Shown: positions 17,963-27,471 of the stretch, in pieces
How the letters are laid out: every line of letters starts with the position of its first letter
Position numbering within the stretch: position 1 is the first letter of the stretch
Assembly: GCF_000743525.1 (NCBI RefSeq)
Contig: NZ_JQGK01000005.1
Coordinates: 1 to 64,000, forward strand
Source: Sulfurospirillum sp. SCADC
GTDB taxonomy: Bacteria; Campylobacterota; Campylobacteria; Campylobacterales; Sulfurospirillaceae
Length of the DNA: 64,000 nt
Direction of reading: 5' to 3'
Translations under genes and position numbers: made by a program
Notes under the pieces: model-generated
What the model was told of the DNA's origin: nothing
Database searches by the model: none
What the model saw: the letters and a program-made list of their open reading frames with translations, nothing else

Positions 17963-19567
17963 TTAGGTTTTATACGCTGAAATTTCTTCTTTGAGTTTTA
18001 CGGTCATTTGACACAATTCATTGGCAGACGCAGAGATCTCTTCGGCACTTTTTGTATTGTTTGTGGAGAGGGAGCTAATGAGATGGATTTGATGGATGAT
18101 GGTGCTTGTTGTTTGCACATTCGTTTGAGCATCTGTGTAGAGTTTTTGGATCAAATCAACCGTATCGGTTAGCGTATGGGCGGTTATATCTGTGTTGGAA
18201 TTGACTGTGTTGGAGGATGTAACAAGGTTTTGAATGCGCTTGATGTTTTGATTCATTTTATCGGAAATGTCATTGACCGATTGCACGATAATATTGATCG
18301 TTGCGTTGGTATCGACTAAACTTTTTTGCGTACGCTCCGCCAATTTTCGCACTTCATCGGCAACAACTGCAAAACCACGCCCGTGTTCTCCTGCGCGTGC
18401 TGCTTCGATAGCAGCATTTAACGCCAATAAATTCGTTTGATCGGCAATGTCGGATATGATCGTAATAACCTCTTTAACCTGCGCTGCTTCTTCGGAGAGC
18501 GTATGGAGGTTGGTATTGATGTCGGATTCTATTTGGGACGTTATATCCAACTGTTCGATTGTGTACGAGAGTGATTTTTTAACTTCTTGCATATTTTCTC
18601 CCGTAGCGATGGCTTTTTCAAGAATATTTTTCGCTTCATGGGATGAGATTTCCATGCCTTTTTTCATCGTGTCGGAATGGGCTGTGACATCGACAATGAC
18701 TTTTGACTCTTCGTCTACGGATTTTTTGATAAAAGAGGTCGTGGTCGAAAATGCTTCTGAAACGGCGACATTGCTGCTGAGCAAGAGATTGATCGTATGG
18801 AAGGATTGGCGAAGCATCGTGATGAGCTCATTTAGCTGGATGCTCATCTGCGCCAATTCATCGTTTCCTTTAATGGAGATGTCTTGTGTAAAATCTTTAT
18901 TGTGCGTTATATTTTGAACACTGACGCCTAAATTTTTAATGGAGGTGACGATATTTTTGGTTATAAAATAAAAAATGCTCATGATAAAGGCAATACTCAC
19001 AAAGATAATACTGGCTATCTTGGTTGTGTTGCTATCCATCTCTTCTAAATTGTTTGTTTGAATAAGGTGCAAAAGTGCGTCTTGCTCATCTTGAATACTA
19101 TCTTTTAACGCGTTGGATGTTTTCGTTATTTTAGCAAGCGTTTTACCTTCCTCACTCTCTTGAAAGGCTTTGGTTTTGACGTTTTCTTTATGTTTAATAA
19201 TTATTTCTGATATGGCGTAGCGTACATCATTCCATTTTTGATATTCATGTGATAAACTGACCAGTTTCTTTTTAAGAACCTCGTCATTTAGAATGGCGGA
19301 GAGCTCGTCGATTTTTTTGACGATAGCATCTGAATCTTTTTTAAATTAATCTAAAAAGTTTTGCTTTAAAAAAAGTCTAAATCCACGTAAATCTGCCGAT
19401 GTTTCACTTGAAAGCGCTTGAATTTCTCCTACTTTTAACAGTCGTATCGTTATCGTTTTCGCTTGTTGATTATTGTTGTACGATATGTATCCTATCGATG
19501 AATACGTTATAAAACTCAGAATCGATAAAACAGCTAATTTCCCTTTGATGGTACTCAGATTAATCAC
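17963..19567 (-). pseudogene. Methyl-accepting chemotaxis protein interrupted by one in-frame stop
   Basis: The full frame would encode about 534 residues: a short N terminus with one membrane helix ('LAVLSILSFITYSSIGYISY'), a helical periplasmic sensing part, a second helix, HAMP and a signalling domain with the conserved tip '[27 protein letters not shown]'. A single TAA at 19346-19348 splits it after residue 73. The frame on both sides is identical (offset divisible by three) and the rest is intact, so this is a recent nonsense change, perhaps CAA to TAA. An internal start could still make a 369-residue cytoplasmic-side fragment from 19072. Confidence 0.85.
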
Positions 19568-19818
19568 TTACACCCCTTTTTTGATCTTGCTACATTCTAA
19601 AAATTATAACGGATAGGTGGGTGAAAATGGAGAGAAAATCTATTGATGAAGAAAAAAATGAATTATGTGGGTAAAAAGAGAAACACACCTTTGCGTGAAG
19701 GTATTCTTTTACATGTAAAGTCTCAGTCTTTGCCATAAAACGCAACAATTGCTTAAGGATTGAGATACATTTTAACTCAAAATGCGTTAGAATTAAACCA
19801 CATTTCTGAAAGGTTCTT

Positions 19819-20025
19819 ATGAATAACGAATTATTTGAAAAAACCATAACCTGCCCTTATTGTTGGGAGAATTTTTCCATTTTCATTGAACCCAGTTGCG
19901 AAGTGGGTGAGAGTTATGTTGAAGACTGCTATGTCTGCTGTCGCCCTATCGAAATTGTTATTGCCTCAACAAGTGACGATGCAATAGAAATTCGCATCAA
20001 TCCTATTGAAGGGAATGAGGTTTAA
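19819..20025 (+). CDS. CPXCG-motif cysteine-rich protein
   Basis: The 68-residue protein has 'CPYCWENFSIFIEPS' and 'DCYVCCRPIEI', the paired Cys-x-x-Cys arrangement of the CPXCG small zinc-ribbon family, common in proteobacteria and of unknown function. It stands alone between the broken chemoreceptor gene and a DsrE-like gene. A zinc-binding role is inferred from the four cysteines. Confidence 0.8.
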   Translation: MNNELFEKTITCPYCWENFSIFIEPSCEVGESYVEDCYVCCRPIEIVIASTSDDAIEIRINPIEGNEV

Positions 20026-20118
20026 TAGAAAGGTTTTCACTTTTGCCTATTACATTTCCATAACTATTTAAGATTCTGTTATAATAGTGTTCATCTTAAA
20101 TTATAATGAGGAGTATGT

Positions 20119-20553
20119 ATGAAAAAAGTTTTCTTATCGATGGTTGTAGCAGGTGCTTTAGTGTTGCCTTTAAGTGCGCAAGAGGTAAAAGGTCTCAATG
20201 TCTTGATGGTCTCAGCAGATACGCAAACTCAAATGATGGGCATGGTGCTCTCAACTAGCGTAATCAAAGACCACAATAAAGTCGTGAATATCACCTTATG
20301 CGGCCCTGCAGGAAACTTAGCACTTAAAGAGTTTGAATCAGGTTCTGTAAAACGTGCTGATGGACAAAATGTCAATCCTAAAACTGCACTACAAGGCTTA
20401 ATCAAAGCAGGCGCTATCGTGCAAGTGTGTCCTCTTTTCCTCCCCACAGCAGGAAAAGATGCTACCGCTTTACTCGAAGGTGTGAGTGTTGCTAAACCAC
20501 CAATGGTTGCTAAAAATTTGGTAGACACAGCGTTTAAAAACATTACCTTTTAA
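20119..20553 (+). CDS. Exported DsrE-family protein
   Basis: The 144-residue protein has a signal peptide ('MKKVFLSMVVAGALVLPLSAQ') and a DsrE-like alpha/beta fold, with 'VCPLFLPTAGK' placing a cysteine where DsrE proteins carry a sulfur-handling residue. Periplasmic DsrE-like proteins of this kind are often found in sulfur-metabolising Campylobacterota. The substrate is unknown. AGGAG precedes the ATG, and a hairpin made of two palindromes ends the gene. Confidence 0.75.
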   Translation: MKKVFLSMVVAGALVLPLSAQEVKGLNVLMVSADTQTQMMGMVLSTSVIKDHNKVVNITLCGPAGNLALKEFESGSVKRADGQNVNPKTALQGLIKAGAIVQVCPLFLPTAGKDATALLEGVSVAKPPMVAKNLVDTAFKNITF

Positions 20554-20565
20554 TAAAAAAAATGG

Positions 20566-20597
20566 GTTACATGTAAAGATTCTTCTTTACATGTAAC
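20566..20597. terminator. Bidirectional terminator made of two TTACATGTAA palindromes
   Basis: Two inverted copies of GTTACATGTAAAGA form a perfect 14-base-pair stem with a TTCT loop between the converging DsrE-like and Rof-like genes. Upstream A-runs provide a U tract for the minus-strand transcript. The same use of paired uptake sequences as terminators is known in Neisseria and Pasteurellaceae. Confidence 0.7.
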
Positions 20598-20601
20598 GTT
20601 C

Positions 20602-20832
20602 TCAAATCTCTTTGTGCTTCTTTCCATTCAACGAAAAAATGCTCTGAAGATGGATCTTTTTCCCACTTTTTAGCATTAAAAACTCTTCATACTCTATCAT
20701 CATCAATTCTGTGACAACGCCTTTAATGGTGCACGTTTGTTCGTTTTCCAGATAGACAATCGTCGAGGGAATTTTGCGCTGAATCACGACCATGAGTTGG
20801 TCGTAAAATTCGCAGGAGATGGGTGAGTTCAT
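20602..20832 (-). CDS. Rof-like small protein (Rho-binding antiterminator family)
   Basis: The 76-residue protein contains 'PISCEFYDQL', close to the 'PI-x-C-x-x-Y-D-x-L' opening of Rof/YaeO, followed by beta strands 'TIVYLENEQTCTIKGVV' and 'EFLMLKSGKKIHL', matching the small Sm-like barrel of that family. Rof binds Rho and blocks termination in E. coli. The link here is by motif recall only, so a looser label of conserved hypothetical protein would also be safe. Confidence 0.55.
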   Translation of the reverse strand: MNSPISCEFYDQLMVVIQRKIPSTIVYLENEQTCTIKGVVTELMMIEYEEFLMLKSGKKIHLQSIFSLNGKKHKEI

Positions 20833-20907
20833 TGTAAACCTTATTATCTAAAATTATGCGAGTATTATAGTCTATACACGTTTGAGCGAATTAATTCCAC
20901 AAAAAAC

Positions 20908-22119
20908 CTAAAACATCATTGTAAAAGGCACCGCCCAAAGGTTTTCACCAAAGGCAAGTGGGTGTTCTCCCATGTAAACGACGATGCCGCGATGAAAAGC
21001 GTCGCTACTGTGTTGCAGGTCAATGATGTGCTTAAAGTCGGATTTTGAGACATTTTTGGCAAATTTGACTTCGATAGCAACGATTTTGCCATTGCGTTCG
21101 ATGATAAAATCAATCTCTTTTTTATCGAGGGTACGGTAATAATAGATCTGCGTGGTATCCGTCAAAAAGCTTTGTTGTTTGCACAATTCATTAAAGACAA
21201 ACGTCTCAAAAATGCTTCCTATAAACGATGAAGCCAAGAGTTGATCGACGGTTTGAATGCCAAGTAAAAAATTTAAAATGCCCGTGTCGGTAAAGAAGAG
21301 TTTTTCACTTTTAACAAACCGTTTTCCGATGTTGGCATAATAAGGTCGCACGCGTTTGATCTGATACACCAACGCTAAAAGATTGAGATGGTTGTCGAGT
21401 GTTTTTACATCCAGTGCGCTAGCAATGCTTAGGTCTGCTTTATTGATCATGTTCGCACTTCGGCTGGCAAGCAGGTGAATGAGTTTTGCAAATTTATCAA
21501 TATTACGAATATTTTCAATGTCACGTACGTCTCTTTCGATATACGTAGCAATGTAGGAGCTTAGCCATAAATATTTCATCTTTTGTTCTTCTAACGAGAG
21601 CATTGTAGGGTACATGCCATCTAAAATGCGTTTCATAAGAGAAAATTCATCCATCGATGGTGCTCTTTGCGGTGAAAAATCATCACTGAAAAGTGTCTCT
21701 AAAAAAAGTGTTTTAGAATGGCTTACTTCGCCTAAGGAGAGTGGAGAAAGCTCGAAAAGGGCGATACGACCTGCTAAGGTATCACTGACATGTTTAAAAT
21801 CCATAACGTTGGCTGAGCCCGTGAGAATAAACTCTCCTGCATTTCTCTTTTGATCAATCGCTATCTTAACAGCACTCAAAAGTTCGGGAGATTTTTGAAT
21901 TTCATCGATAACCACAGGGCGTTTGAGTCCAGAAATAAATAAAAGTGGGTCTTCTTTGGCACGGGAGAGAACCGTGATGTCATCAAGGGTGATATAGTTT
22001 TCACACAGACTCATTGCCAGAGTACTTTTGCCACTTTGTCTCGCTCCTGTGATCAGAATAGAGGGAAAATAGTTAAGAGCGTGCTGTATCTCTTTTTGTA
22101 AAAAACGTTGATAAAGCAT
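20908..22119 (-). CDS. AAA-type ATPase with DUF4143
   Basis: The 403-residue protein has Walker A 'GARQSGKSTLA' near residue 25, Walker B 'RPVVIDEIQKSPELL', sensor 'ILTGSAN', and a C-terminal DUF4143 part containing 'DTGILNFLLG', 'FETFVFNEL' and the nuclease-like 'KEIDFIIERNGKIVAIEVK'. This family is widespread, often horizontally moved, and its cellular role is unknown. The D…E-x-K pattern resembles PD-(D/E)XK nucleases. Confidence 0.85.
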   Translation of the reverse strand: MLYQRFLQKEIQHALNYFPSILITGARQSGKSTLAMSLCENYITLDDITVLSRAKEDPLLFISGLKRPVVIDEIQKSPELLSAVKIAIDQKRNAGEFILTGSANVMDFKHVSDTLAGRIALFELSPLSLGEVSHSKTLFLETLFSDDFSPQRAPSMDEFSLMKRILDGMYPTMLSLEEQKMKYLWLSSYIATYIERDVRDIENIRNIDKFAKLIHLLASRSANMINKADLSIASALDVKTLDNHLNLLALVYQIKRVRPYYANIGKRFVKSEKLFFTDTGILNFLLGIQTVDQLLASSFIGSIFETFVFNELCKQQSFLTDTTQIYYYRTLDKKEIDFIIERNGKIVAIEVKFAKNVSKSDFKHIIDLQHSSDAFHRGIVVYMGEHPLAFGENLWAVPFTMMF

Positions 22120-22171
22120 AGATACTCCTTTAAATTATAGGAGTATATTACCATAATTTATGAGAAGTAGT

Positions 22172-22591
22172 TTATGAAATAGCCAAAAATCCAAGATAAA
22201 CAAACCCATACCGCGCCAATTTGGCAAAGGCAACGATAATGACAAACTTCCACCACGCATAACGCACGATGCCAGCGACGAAAGTGAGTGGGTCGCCGAT
22301 GATGGGAAGCCATGAAAAAAGCAGACTCCATGCGCCGTATTTTTCAAACAGTGTGGAGGCTTTTTGAAGGTGTTTTTCGTTCATATAGTTTTTGCGCAGT
22401 GCAAAATCCGTAGCGTATTTTCCTAAAATATAATTGACACAAGAGCCTAGTGTATTGCCCAGTGTGGCAACGACTAAGAGTAAAAAAGGGTTGAGGTGCT
22501 CGCTTAAAAGATAGACAAAAAGGGCTTCGCTTCCACCAGGCAGTAGCGTGGCAGAGGCGAAGCTTGTGAAAAAAAGGGAGAGAAAGCTCAC
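22172..22591 (-). CDS. YqaA/DedA-family membrane protein
   Basis: The 139-residue protein is a short DedA-type (VTT domain) membrane protein with several hydrophobic segments, 'LPGGSEALFVYLL', 'GNTLGSCVNYILGK' and the conserved 'SWLPIIGDPLTFVAG'. DedA relatives are linked to lipid scrambling and membrane-potential maintenance. It begins with GTG directly after the MFS stop codon (TAGGTG), so translation is coupled. Confidence 0.85.
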   Translation of the reverse strand: MSFLSLFFTSFASATLLPGGSEALFVYLLSEHLNPFLLLVVATLGNTLGSCVNYILGKYATDFALRKNYMNEKHLQKASTLFEKYGAWSLLFSWLPIIGDPLTFVAGIVRYAWWKFVIIVAFAKLARYGFVYLGFLAIS

Positions 22592-23908
22592 CTATTCTAA
22601 AACCGCTAAGATGGTCTCTTTGTTGGTTGCTTGTGAGTCATACTTGATGACGAGAAGGTGTTCACTTTCGTTTTGGTACCATTCGATGACACCTTTAACA
22701 TGGCTAAGATGCAAGGTACGTGTCATGTCGATGGTGGAAAATGGCAAATAGAGATTTTTATTGTGGCTTGGATTTTTAAGTGCGGCTATTAAAAATAGCC
22801 AGAGAATACAGGTGATAAAGATAACCCAAGCAATTTCCATGATGCCAAAGTGTTGCAAGAAATACCCACCAAAAACACCACCAATGAACGTACCTGCGTA
22901 ACCAAACGTGTTGAAAACGCCTAGTGCTGCACCTTTTTGGTGCACTTTCGCGTATTTGCTCGCCATAGACTGCATCAAAGGTTCGTGCATGTTAAAGCCG
23001 ATGAAAAAGATCACCACACCCACGATAAACCATGAGGCACTTTTCGCGTAGCCCATCATCACATAGCTGATCGCAAAGAGTGCGACACCGATCATGAGCA
23101 TCTCTTTGGAGCGGTGTTTTTTCTCCCCTAAAATCGCCGAAGGACCCATCGCAAGGACACCACAGAGCATCGCTGGGAGATAAACCATCCAGAGTTCTTT
23201 CTTCTCAAAGCCAAACTGTTGCACCATAATGATAGGAATGACCATAAACGCCAATGTCATCATCCCTTTTTGCAGCATATTGGTGATGTTCATGTTCATC
23301 AGGTTGCGGTCTTTTAAAATGTGTTTAAGCTCTGTCTCATCGGCGCCATAATTGTGAATAATTTTGGGAGGATTGGGGACTTTGGTGTAGAGTACGATTA
23401 TCGCAAACGCTGAGAGAGCCGCGGTGATAAAAAAGAGTTTATCGACCCCATAGTAGCCACCGATCACGGAGCCTAGCATCATCGAAATGGCAAAACTCGC
23501 GGCAATACAGCCACCCATAATCGCCATAGCGTGTCCACGAACCTCTTCTTTGACCATATCGCTGATCATCGCTGTTCCCACAGCGCCAATCGCCGCGGCA
23601 CCTTGCAAGAAACGTCCGATCATCAGACCGTAAATGGTTTCACTGTACGCACACACCAGTGAGCCTACAAGAAAGATAACCAATCCAATAAAAATAGTAA
23701 TTTTGCGTCCAATCTTGTCGGACATAATGCCAAAAGGAATTTGAAGCAACATCTGCGTGAGCGCGTAGCCACCGATGGTGATACCCACTAAAAATTCGTT
23801 AGATCCTTCCAGATGCAGTGCATACACGGAGAGGACGGGTAGGACGATAAAGAGACCTAAGAAACGGAGTGAAATGATAAGGCTAAGGGGAAAAATAGTT
23901 TTAAACAT
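22592..23908 (-). CDS. MFS transporter with C-terminal extension
   Basis: The 438-residue protein has 12 predicted membrane segments, the MFS signature 'GIMSDKIGRKITI' after helix 2 and 'GRFLQGAAAIGAVG' in helix 4, like drug-efflux members. After helix 12, about residue 375, a soluble tail of some 65 residues ('VKGVIEWYQNESEHLLVIKYD…') has the beta-alpha-beta look of a small ligand- or metal-binding domain. The substrate is unknown. It is coupled to the YqaA-like gene. Confidence 0.85.
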   Translation of the reverse strand: MFKTIFPLSLIISLRFLGLFIVLPVLSVYALHLEGSNEFLVGITIGGYALTQMLLQIPFGIMSDKIGRKITIFIGLVIFLVGSLVCAYSETIYGLMIGRFLQGAAAIGAVGTAMISDMVKEEVRGHAMAIMGGCIAASFAISMMLGSVIGGYYGVDKLFFITAALSAFAIIVLYTKVPNPPKIIHNYGADETELKHILKDRNLMNMNITNMLQKGMMTLAFMVIPIIMVQQFGFEKKELWMVYLPAMLCGVLAMGPSAILGEKKHRSKEMLMIGVALFAISYVMMGYAKSASWFIVGVVIFFIGFNMHEPLMQSMASKYAKVHQKGAALGVFNTFGYAGTFIGGVFGGYFLQHFGIMEIAWVIFITCILWLFLIAALKNPSHNKNLYLPFSTIDMTRTLHLSHVKGVIEWYQNESEHLLVIKYDSQATNKETILAVLE

Positions 23909-24049
23909 CAGTCTGATAATCCTCGAAGAGATATAGAAGTGACAATTTTACCTTGGTTAAACTTTGAAAATTCTATGGGATTTGTAAGCATCATATCGCG
24001 CAAGGTATATTTATGTTATACTTTTTTCACCAAATGAAAAGGATAGACC

Positions 24050-24208
24050 ATGGAAATTACACATGTTTTGGGTTTTGTAGGGTGTGTGGTTGCGTATTTT
24101 GTTTCGCTGTATTATGTGGGATTGAATCACTGGATTGTCATGGAACACAATAAAATCTATGCCGAGTTTGATGCGATTAAAGCGGAGTTAGCGACGCTTA
24201 AAAAGTAA
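24050..24208 (+). CDS. 52-residue single-span membrane protein
   Basis: A short frame starts ATG after AAGGATAG and encodes 'MEITHVLGFVGCVVAYFVSL' then a charged helix ending 'ELATLKK'. One membrane segment with a cytoplasmic coiled tail is predicted. The good ribosome site and clean frame support a real small gene. It lies between the divergent MFS gene and mltA. Confidence 0.6.
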   Translation: MEITHVLGFVGCVVAYFVSLYYVGLNHWIVMEHNKIYAEFDAIKAELATLKK

Positions 24209-24212
24209 ATGC

Positions 24213-24230
24213 GAGACACTTTGGTGTCTC
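24213..24230 (+). terminator. Hairpin after the small membrane protein gene
   Basis: GAGACAC pairs with GTGTCTC around TTTG, followed by TTCTT. It probably separates the 52-codon gene from mltA, possibly as a weak terminator. Confidence 0.5.
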
Positions 24231-24240
24231 TTCTTAATGG

Positions 24241-25320
24241 ATGGTAATGCGAAAGAGTTTCTATTTTTGTGTCTGTTTAATGGTTTTGGTGAGCGGTTGT
24301 AGCTTTAAAACGACGGCTCCAACGCTTCAAGATGAAGCTTTAGTCAGCTCGCTTCAAGAGCAAAATGAACGCTTTGAAATGCTCAGTCACACTGAGAATT
24401 TTGATGAACTTCTCTTCATGTTTCGCCAAAATTGTGCGGCACCTCTCACCAAAAAAGTGTACGCCAATGTCTGTGAACAATCCTTACATGTAAACGATGC
24501 GAAAGCTTTTTTTAAAAACTCTTTTGAGCTTAAAAAGATTGAGCCCAACGAACAGCGCTCGATGTTGACGGGTTATTATGAGCCTTTGTTGCATGGCAGT
24601 TTGAAAAAAACAGAACGGTTCAAATACCCCGTTTACGGCAAACCCAAAGACCTTGTGATGATCGTGGGGGAGAATGACAAAAAGATGCGCGGGCGTTCTG
24701 TAAAGGGCAAAATGATGCCTTATTTTACGCGTGAAGAGATCGGCAAGCGTAAACTCAACGCGGAAGTGCTCTGTTATGTGGACGATAAGATCGATCTTTT
24801 CTTTATGGAAGTGCAAGGCTCTGGCAGGGTTGAGCTGGAAAATGGCAACGTCATTTTCATAGGTTATGCCGATGCTAACGGGCATGCGTACAAATCTTTG
24901 GGGCGCGAGATGATCAACCGTGGCATTTTCAACTCTGTGGATGAGGTCTCGTTGCAGAGCATCAAAGCGTGGCTTGTTGCGCACCCAAGCCAGATCGACA
25001 CATTGCTCAACACGAATCCCAGTTATGTTTTCTTCCGTAAAATGGAACAACGCGCCACGGGGAGTTTGGGACTGGTGCTAACCCCTGAGCGTTCTGTTGC
25101 GGTTGATCGCACGTATATTCCTCTGGGGTCTCTTTTGGTGGTCAAAAGTGAATCGCCTAACTACACAGTTGAGAAATTTGTGTTTGCCCAAGACACGGGA
25201 GGTGCCATCAAAGGACCCAATCGCGCCGATATGTTTATGGGCTACGGAGAGAGGGCACAATGGATCGCAGGTGAGCTTAAAGCACCGCTTGAGCTGTGGA
25301 TCATGCAACCCAAGTTTTAA
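24241..25320 (+). CDS. mltA: Membrane-bound lytic murein transglycosylase A
   Basis: MltA cleaves peptidoglycan glycan strands to form 1,6-anhydromuropeptides. The 359-residue lipoprotein has a lipobox 'LVSGC' near residue 20, the MltA domain with 'LTGYYEPLL' and 'FFMEVQGSGRVEL', and a C-terminal 3D domain with 'VFAQDTGGAIKGPNRADMF', whose aspartates include the catalytic residue. An alternative ATG lies two codons later; neither start has a clear ribosome site. One TTACATGTAA copy is read as 'SLHVND'. Confidence 0.93.
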   Translation: MVMRKSFYFCVCLMVLVSGCSFKTTAPTLQDEALVSSLQEQNERFEMLSHTENFDELLFMFRQNCAAPLTKKVYANVCEQSLHVNDAKAFFKNSFELKKIEPNEQRSMLTGYYEPLLHGSLKKTERFKYPVYGKPKDLVMIVGENDKKMRGRSVKGKMMPYFTREEIGKRKLNAEVLCYVDDKIDLFFMEVQGSGRVELENGNVIFIGYADANGHAYKSLGREMINRGIFNSVDEVSLQSIKAWLVAHPSQIDTLLNTNPSYVFFRKMEQRATGSLGLVLTPERSVAVDRTYIPLGSLLVVKSESPNYTVEKFVFAQDTGGAIKGPNRADMFMGYGERAQWIAGELKAPLELWIMQPKF

Positions 25321-25469
25321 ACAAAGAATGGATAAAATCAAGGTTTAGAACTAACCCTTTCTCAAAACGGTTGAGACACGACGGGAGCCCCGAAACGCTC
25401 CGCTTATTCGTCCCATCGGCTCAAAGTGTTTCGTGCGGGTTATTTCTAAAACCTTTTACATGTAAGGTA

Positions 25470-26072
25470 ATGGAGCAGCGTTTGAGAATTATTTTAGCCA
25501 CGTCCAATCACGGTAAAGTCAAAGAGTTTCAATCTTGGATCAGCGAGTATGAAGTGGTCGCGTACAGCGACATTATGGCACCGTTTGACATTGATGAAAC
25601 GGGGTCGACTTTTAAAGAAAACGCTCTGATTAAAGCGCGCGCCGTCTATGAAAAACTAGAAAACAAAAATGACATCGTTTTAAGCGATGACAGCGGCATT
25701 AGCGTGCCTCTTTTAGGCGGAGAGCCCGGTATTTACAGTGCGCGTTACGCAGGAATCAATGCGAACGCAAAAGAGAATTTCACCAAACTGATTGCGGCAT
25801 TAAAAGACAAAGGTATCCAAAAAACGCCTGCATTTTACACCGCGGCGATTGCGCTTGTTTGCGCCAAAGGCGAGTTTTGTGTGCATGGCTGGATGCACGG
25901 CGATGCGATTGCGCAAGAGCGTGGCACAAATGGTTTTGGGTATGACCCGATGTTCATTCCCTGTGGTTACAACCAGACACTGGGCGAATTGGATGAGAGC
26001 GTAAAAAAAGCCTTTTCACACCGAGCACGTGCGCTTGAACTCGCGTACATCGTACTTAAAAGCTTGAAATAA
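25470..26072 (+). CDS. rdgB: XTP/dITP diphosphatase RdgB
   Basis: This enzyme removes ITP, dITP and XTP from nucleotide pools. The 200-residue sequence begins with 'IILATSNHGKVKEFQ', has 'FKENALIKARA', the catalytic 'LSDDSGI' and the tail 'SHRARAL'. I chose ATG at 25470, where TTACATGTAAGG supplies the ribosome site six bases upstream. An open frame extends further but does not match the family. The first 150 bases after mltA carry no gene. Confidence 0.93.
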   Translation: MEQRLRIILATSNHGKVKEFQSWISEYEVVAYSDIMAPFDIDETGSTFKENALIKARAVYEKLENKNDIVLSDDSGISVPLLGGEPGIYSARYAGINANAKENFTKLIAALKDKGIQKTPAFYTAAIALVCAKGEFCVHGWMHGDAIAQERGTNGFGYDPMFIPCGYNQTLGELDESVKKAFSHRARALELAYIVLKSLK

Positions 26073-26184
26073 AAACGTAACCAAAACACTCTATAATAAC
26101 TCTAAAGTCAATAGGCTTTTTTGATAATTTCTATGGTTATAGGGATTATTAAAGAAGCCTCAATGAAAATCTCAAAGGATAACA

Positions 26185-27399
26185 ATGGCAACAGTATTAA
26201 TTATTGGCGCGGGTGGCGTGAGCCGCGTGGTCACCAAAAAATGCGCAATGAACAGTGATGTATTCAGTAAAATCGTCTTGGCAAGTAGAACCAAATCAAA
26301 ATGCGATCAAATCGCAAACGAGATCAAAGAGTCTTTACATGTAAACATTGAAACGGCGGCAATTGATGCGGATGATGTCGAATCACTCGTCGCTCTTATC
26401 AAAAAAGTAAACCCAGCGTTGGTGATGAACATCGCTCTTCCATACCAAGACCTCACCATCATGGATGCGTGCATTAAAACCAATGTTCCTTACCTTGACA
26501 CCGCCAACTACGAGCACCCAGACTTGGCAAAATTTGAGTACAAAGAGCAATGGGCAAGAGATAAAGCCTTTAAAGATGCAGGCATTATGGCGCTTTTAGG
26601 CAGTGGATTTGACCCAGGTGTGACGAACGTTTTTTGTGCCTATGCGCAACAATATCTTTTTGATGAGATCAACTCTATCGACATCTTAGACTGTAATGCA
26701 GGCGATCATGGATACGCGTTTGCAACCAACTTTAACCCAGAAATCAACCTTCGCGAAGTAAGCTCCAAAGGGCGTTATTGGGAAGAGGGCAAATGGATTG
26801 AAACCGAGCCTGTTTCGGTAAAAATGGTCTGGGATTACCCCGAAGTAGGGCCAAAAGACAGTTATCTGCTGTATCATGAAGAGTTAGAGTCTTTGGTGCA
26901 AAACATTAAAGGGCTTAAACGTATTCGCTTCTTTATGACCTTTGGTCAAAGCTACCTCACTCACATGAAATGCTTGGAAAATGTCGGTATGCTTCGCATC
27001 GATGAAGTGGACGTTGATGGCGTGAAAATCGTGCCGATTCAACTCTTAAAAGCGTTGCTTCCAGATCCTGCAAGTTTGGGATCAAGAACCGTTGGTTTTA
27101 CGAATATCGGGTGTGTTTTTGAAGGACTTAAAGATGGTCAAAAACGCAAAGTCTATATCTACAATGTGTGCGATCACCAAGAGTGCTACCGCGAAACGGG
27201 TGCGCAAGCGGTCAGTTACACCACGGGTGTGCCTGCGATGATCGGAGCGAAGATGATGTTAGAGGGAAAATGGGCTGGTAAAGGCGTTTTCAATATGGAA
27301 CAATTCGACGCAAAACCATTTATGGACGAGTTAAATACACAAGGACTTCCTTGGAAAATCATCGAAATGAAACCAGAGGAAACGTTCGAAGTTAAATAA
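26185..27399 (+). CDS. Carboxynorspermidine/carboxyspermidine synthase
   Basis: The enzyme joins aspartate semialdehyde to a diamine to form carboxy(nor)spermidine, the first step of the polyamine route that bypasses S-adenosylmethionine decarboxylase. The 404-residue LYS1-like protein starts with the Rossmann motif 'IIGAGGVSRVV' and continues with 'YLDTANYEHPD' and 'LGSGFDPGVTNVF'. The partner decarboxylase nspC lies 3.5 kb downstream on the same strand. A motif-containing hairpin follows. Confidence 0.9.
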   Translation: MATVLIIGAGGVSRVVTKKCAMNSDVFSKIVLASRTKSKCDQIANEIKESLHVNIETAAIDADDVESLVALIKKVNPALVMNIALPYQDLTIMDACIKTNVPYLDTANYEHPDLAKFEYKEQWARDKAFKDAGIMALLGSGFDPGVTNVFCAYAQQYLFDEINSIDILDCNAGDHGYAFATNFNPEINLREVSSKGRYWEEGKWIETEPVSVKMVWDYPEVGPKDSYLLYHEELESLVQNIKGLKRIRFFMTFGQSYLTHMKCLENVGMLRIDEVDVDGVKIVPIQLLKALLPDPASLGSRTVGFTNIGCVFEGLKDGQKRKVYIYNVCDHQECYRETGAQAVSYTTGVPAMIGAKMMLEGKWAGKGVFNMEQFDAKPFMDELNTQGLPWKIIEMKPEETFEVK

Positions 27400-27407
27400 T
27401 TTTTTAG

Positions 27408-27437
27408 GCTCAAAGCTTTACATGTAAAGTTTTGAGC
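27408..27437 (+). terminator. Hairpin around a TTACATGTAA copy
   Basis: GCTCAAA (27408-27414) and TTTGAGC (27431-27437) enclose the 14-base palindrome CTTTACATGTAAAG, giving a long stem between the carboxynorspermidine synthase gene and the DsrE-like gene. A run of T precedes it, and the following bases are only moderately T-rich. Confidence 0.5.
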
Positions 27438-27471
27438 TGCCTCTTTGACACTTTACATGTAAAGGATCACC

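Noticed and set aside
24484-25050. A 188-codon frame antisense to mltA
   Set aside because: It is a shadow of the mltA coding frame, which carries all family motifs.
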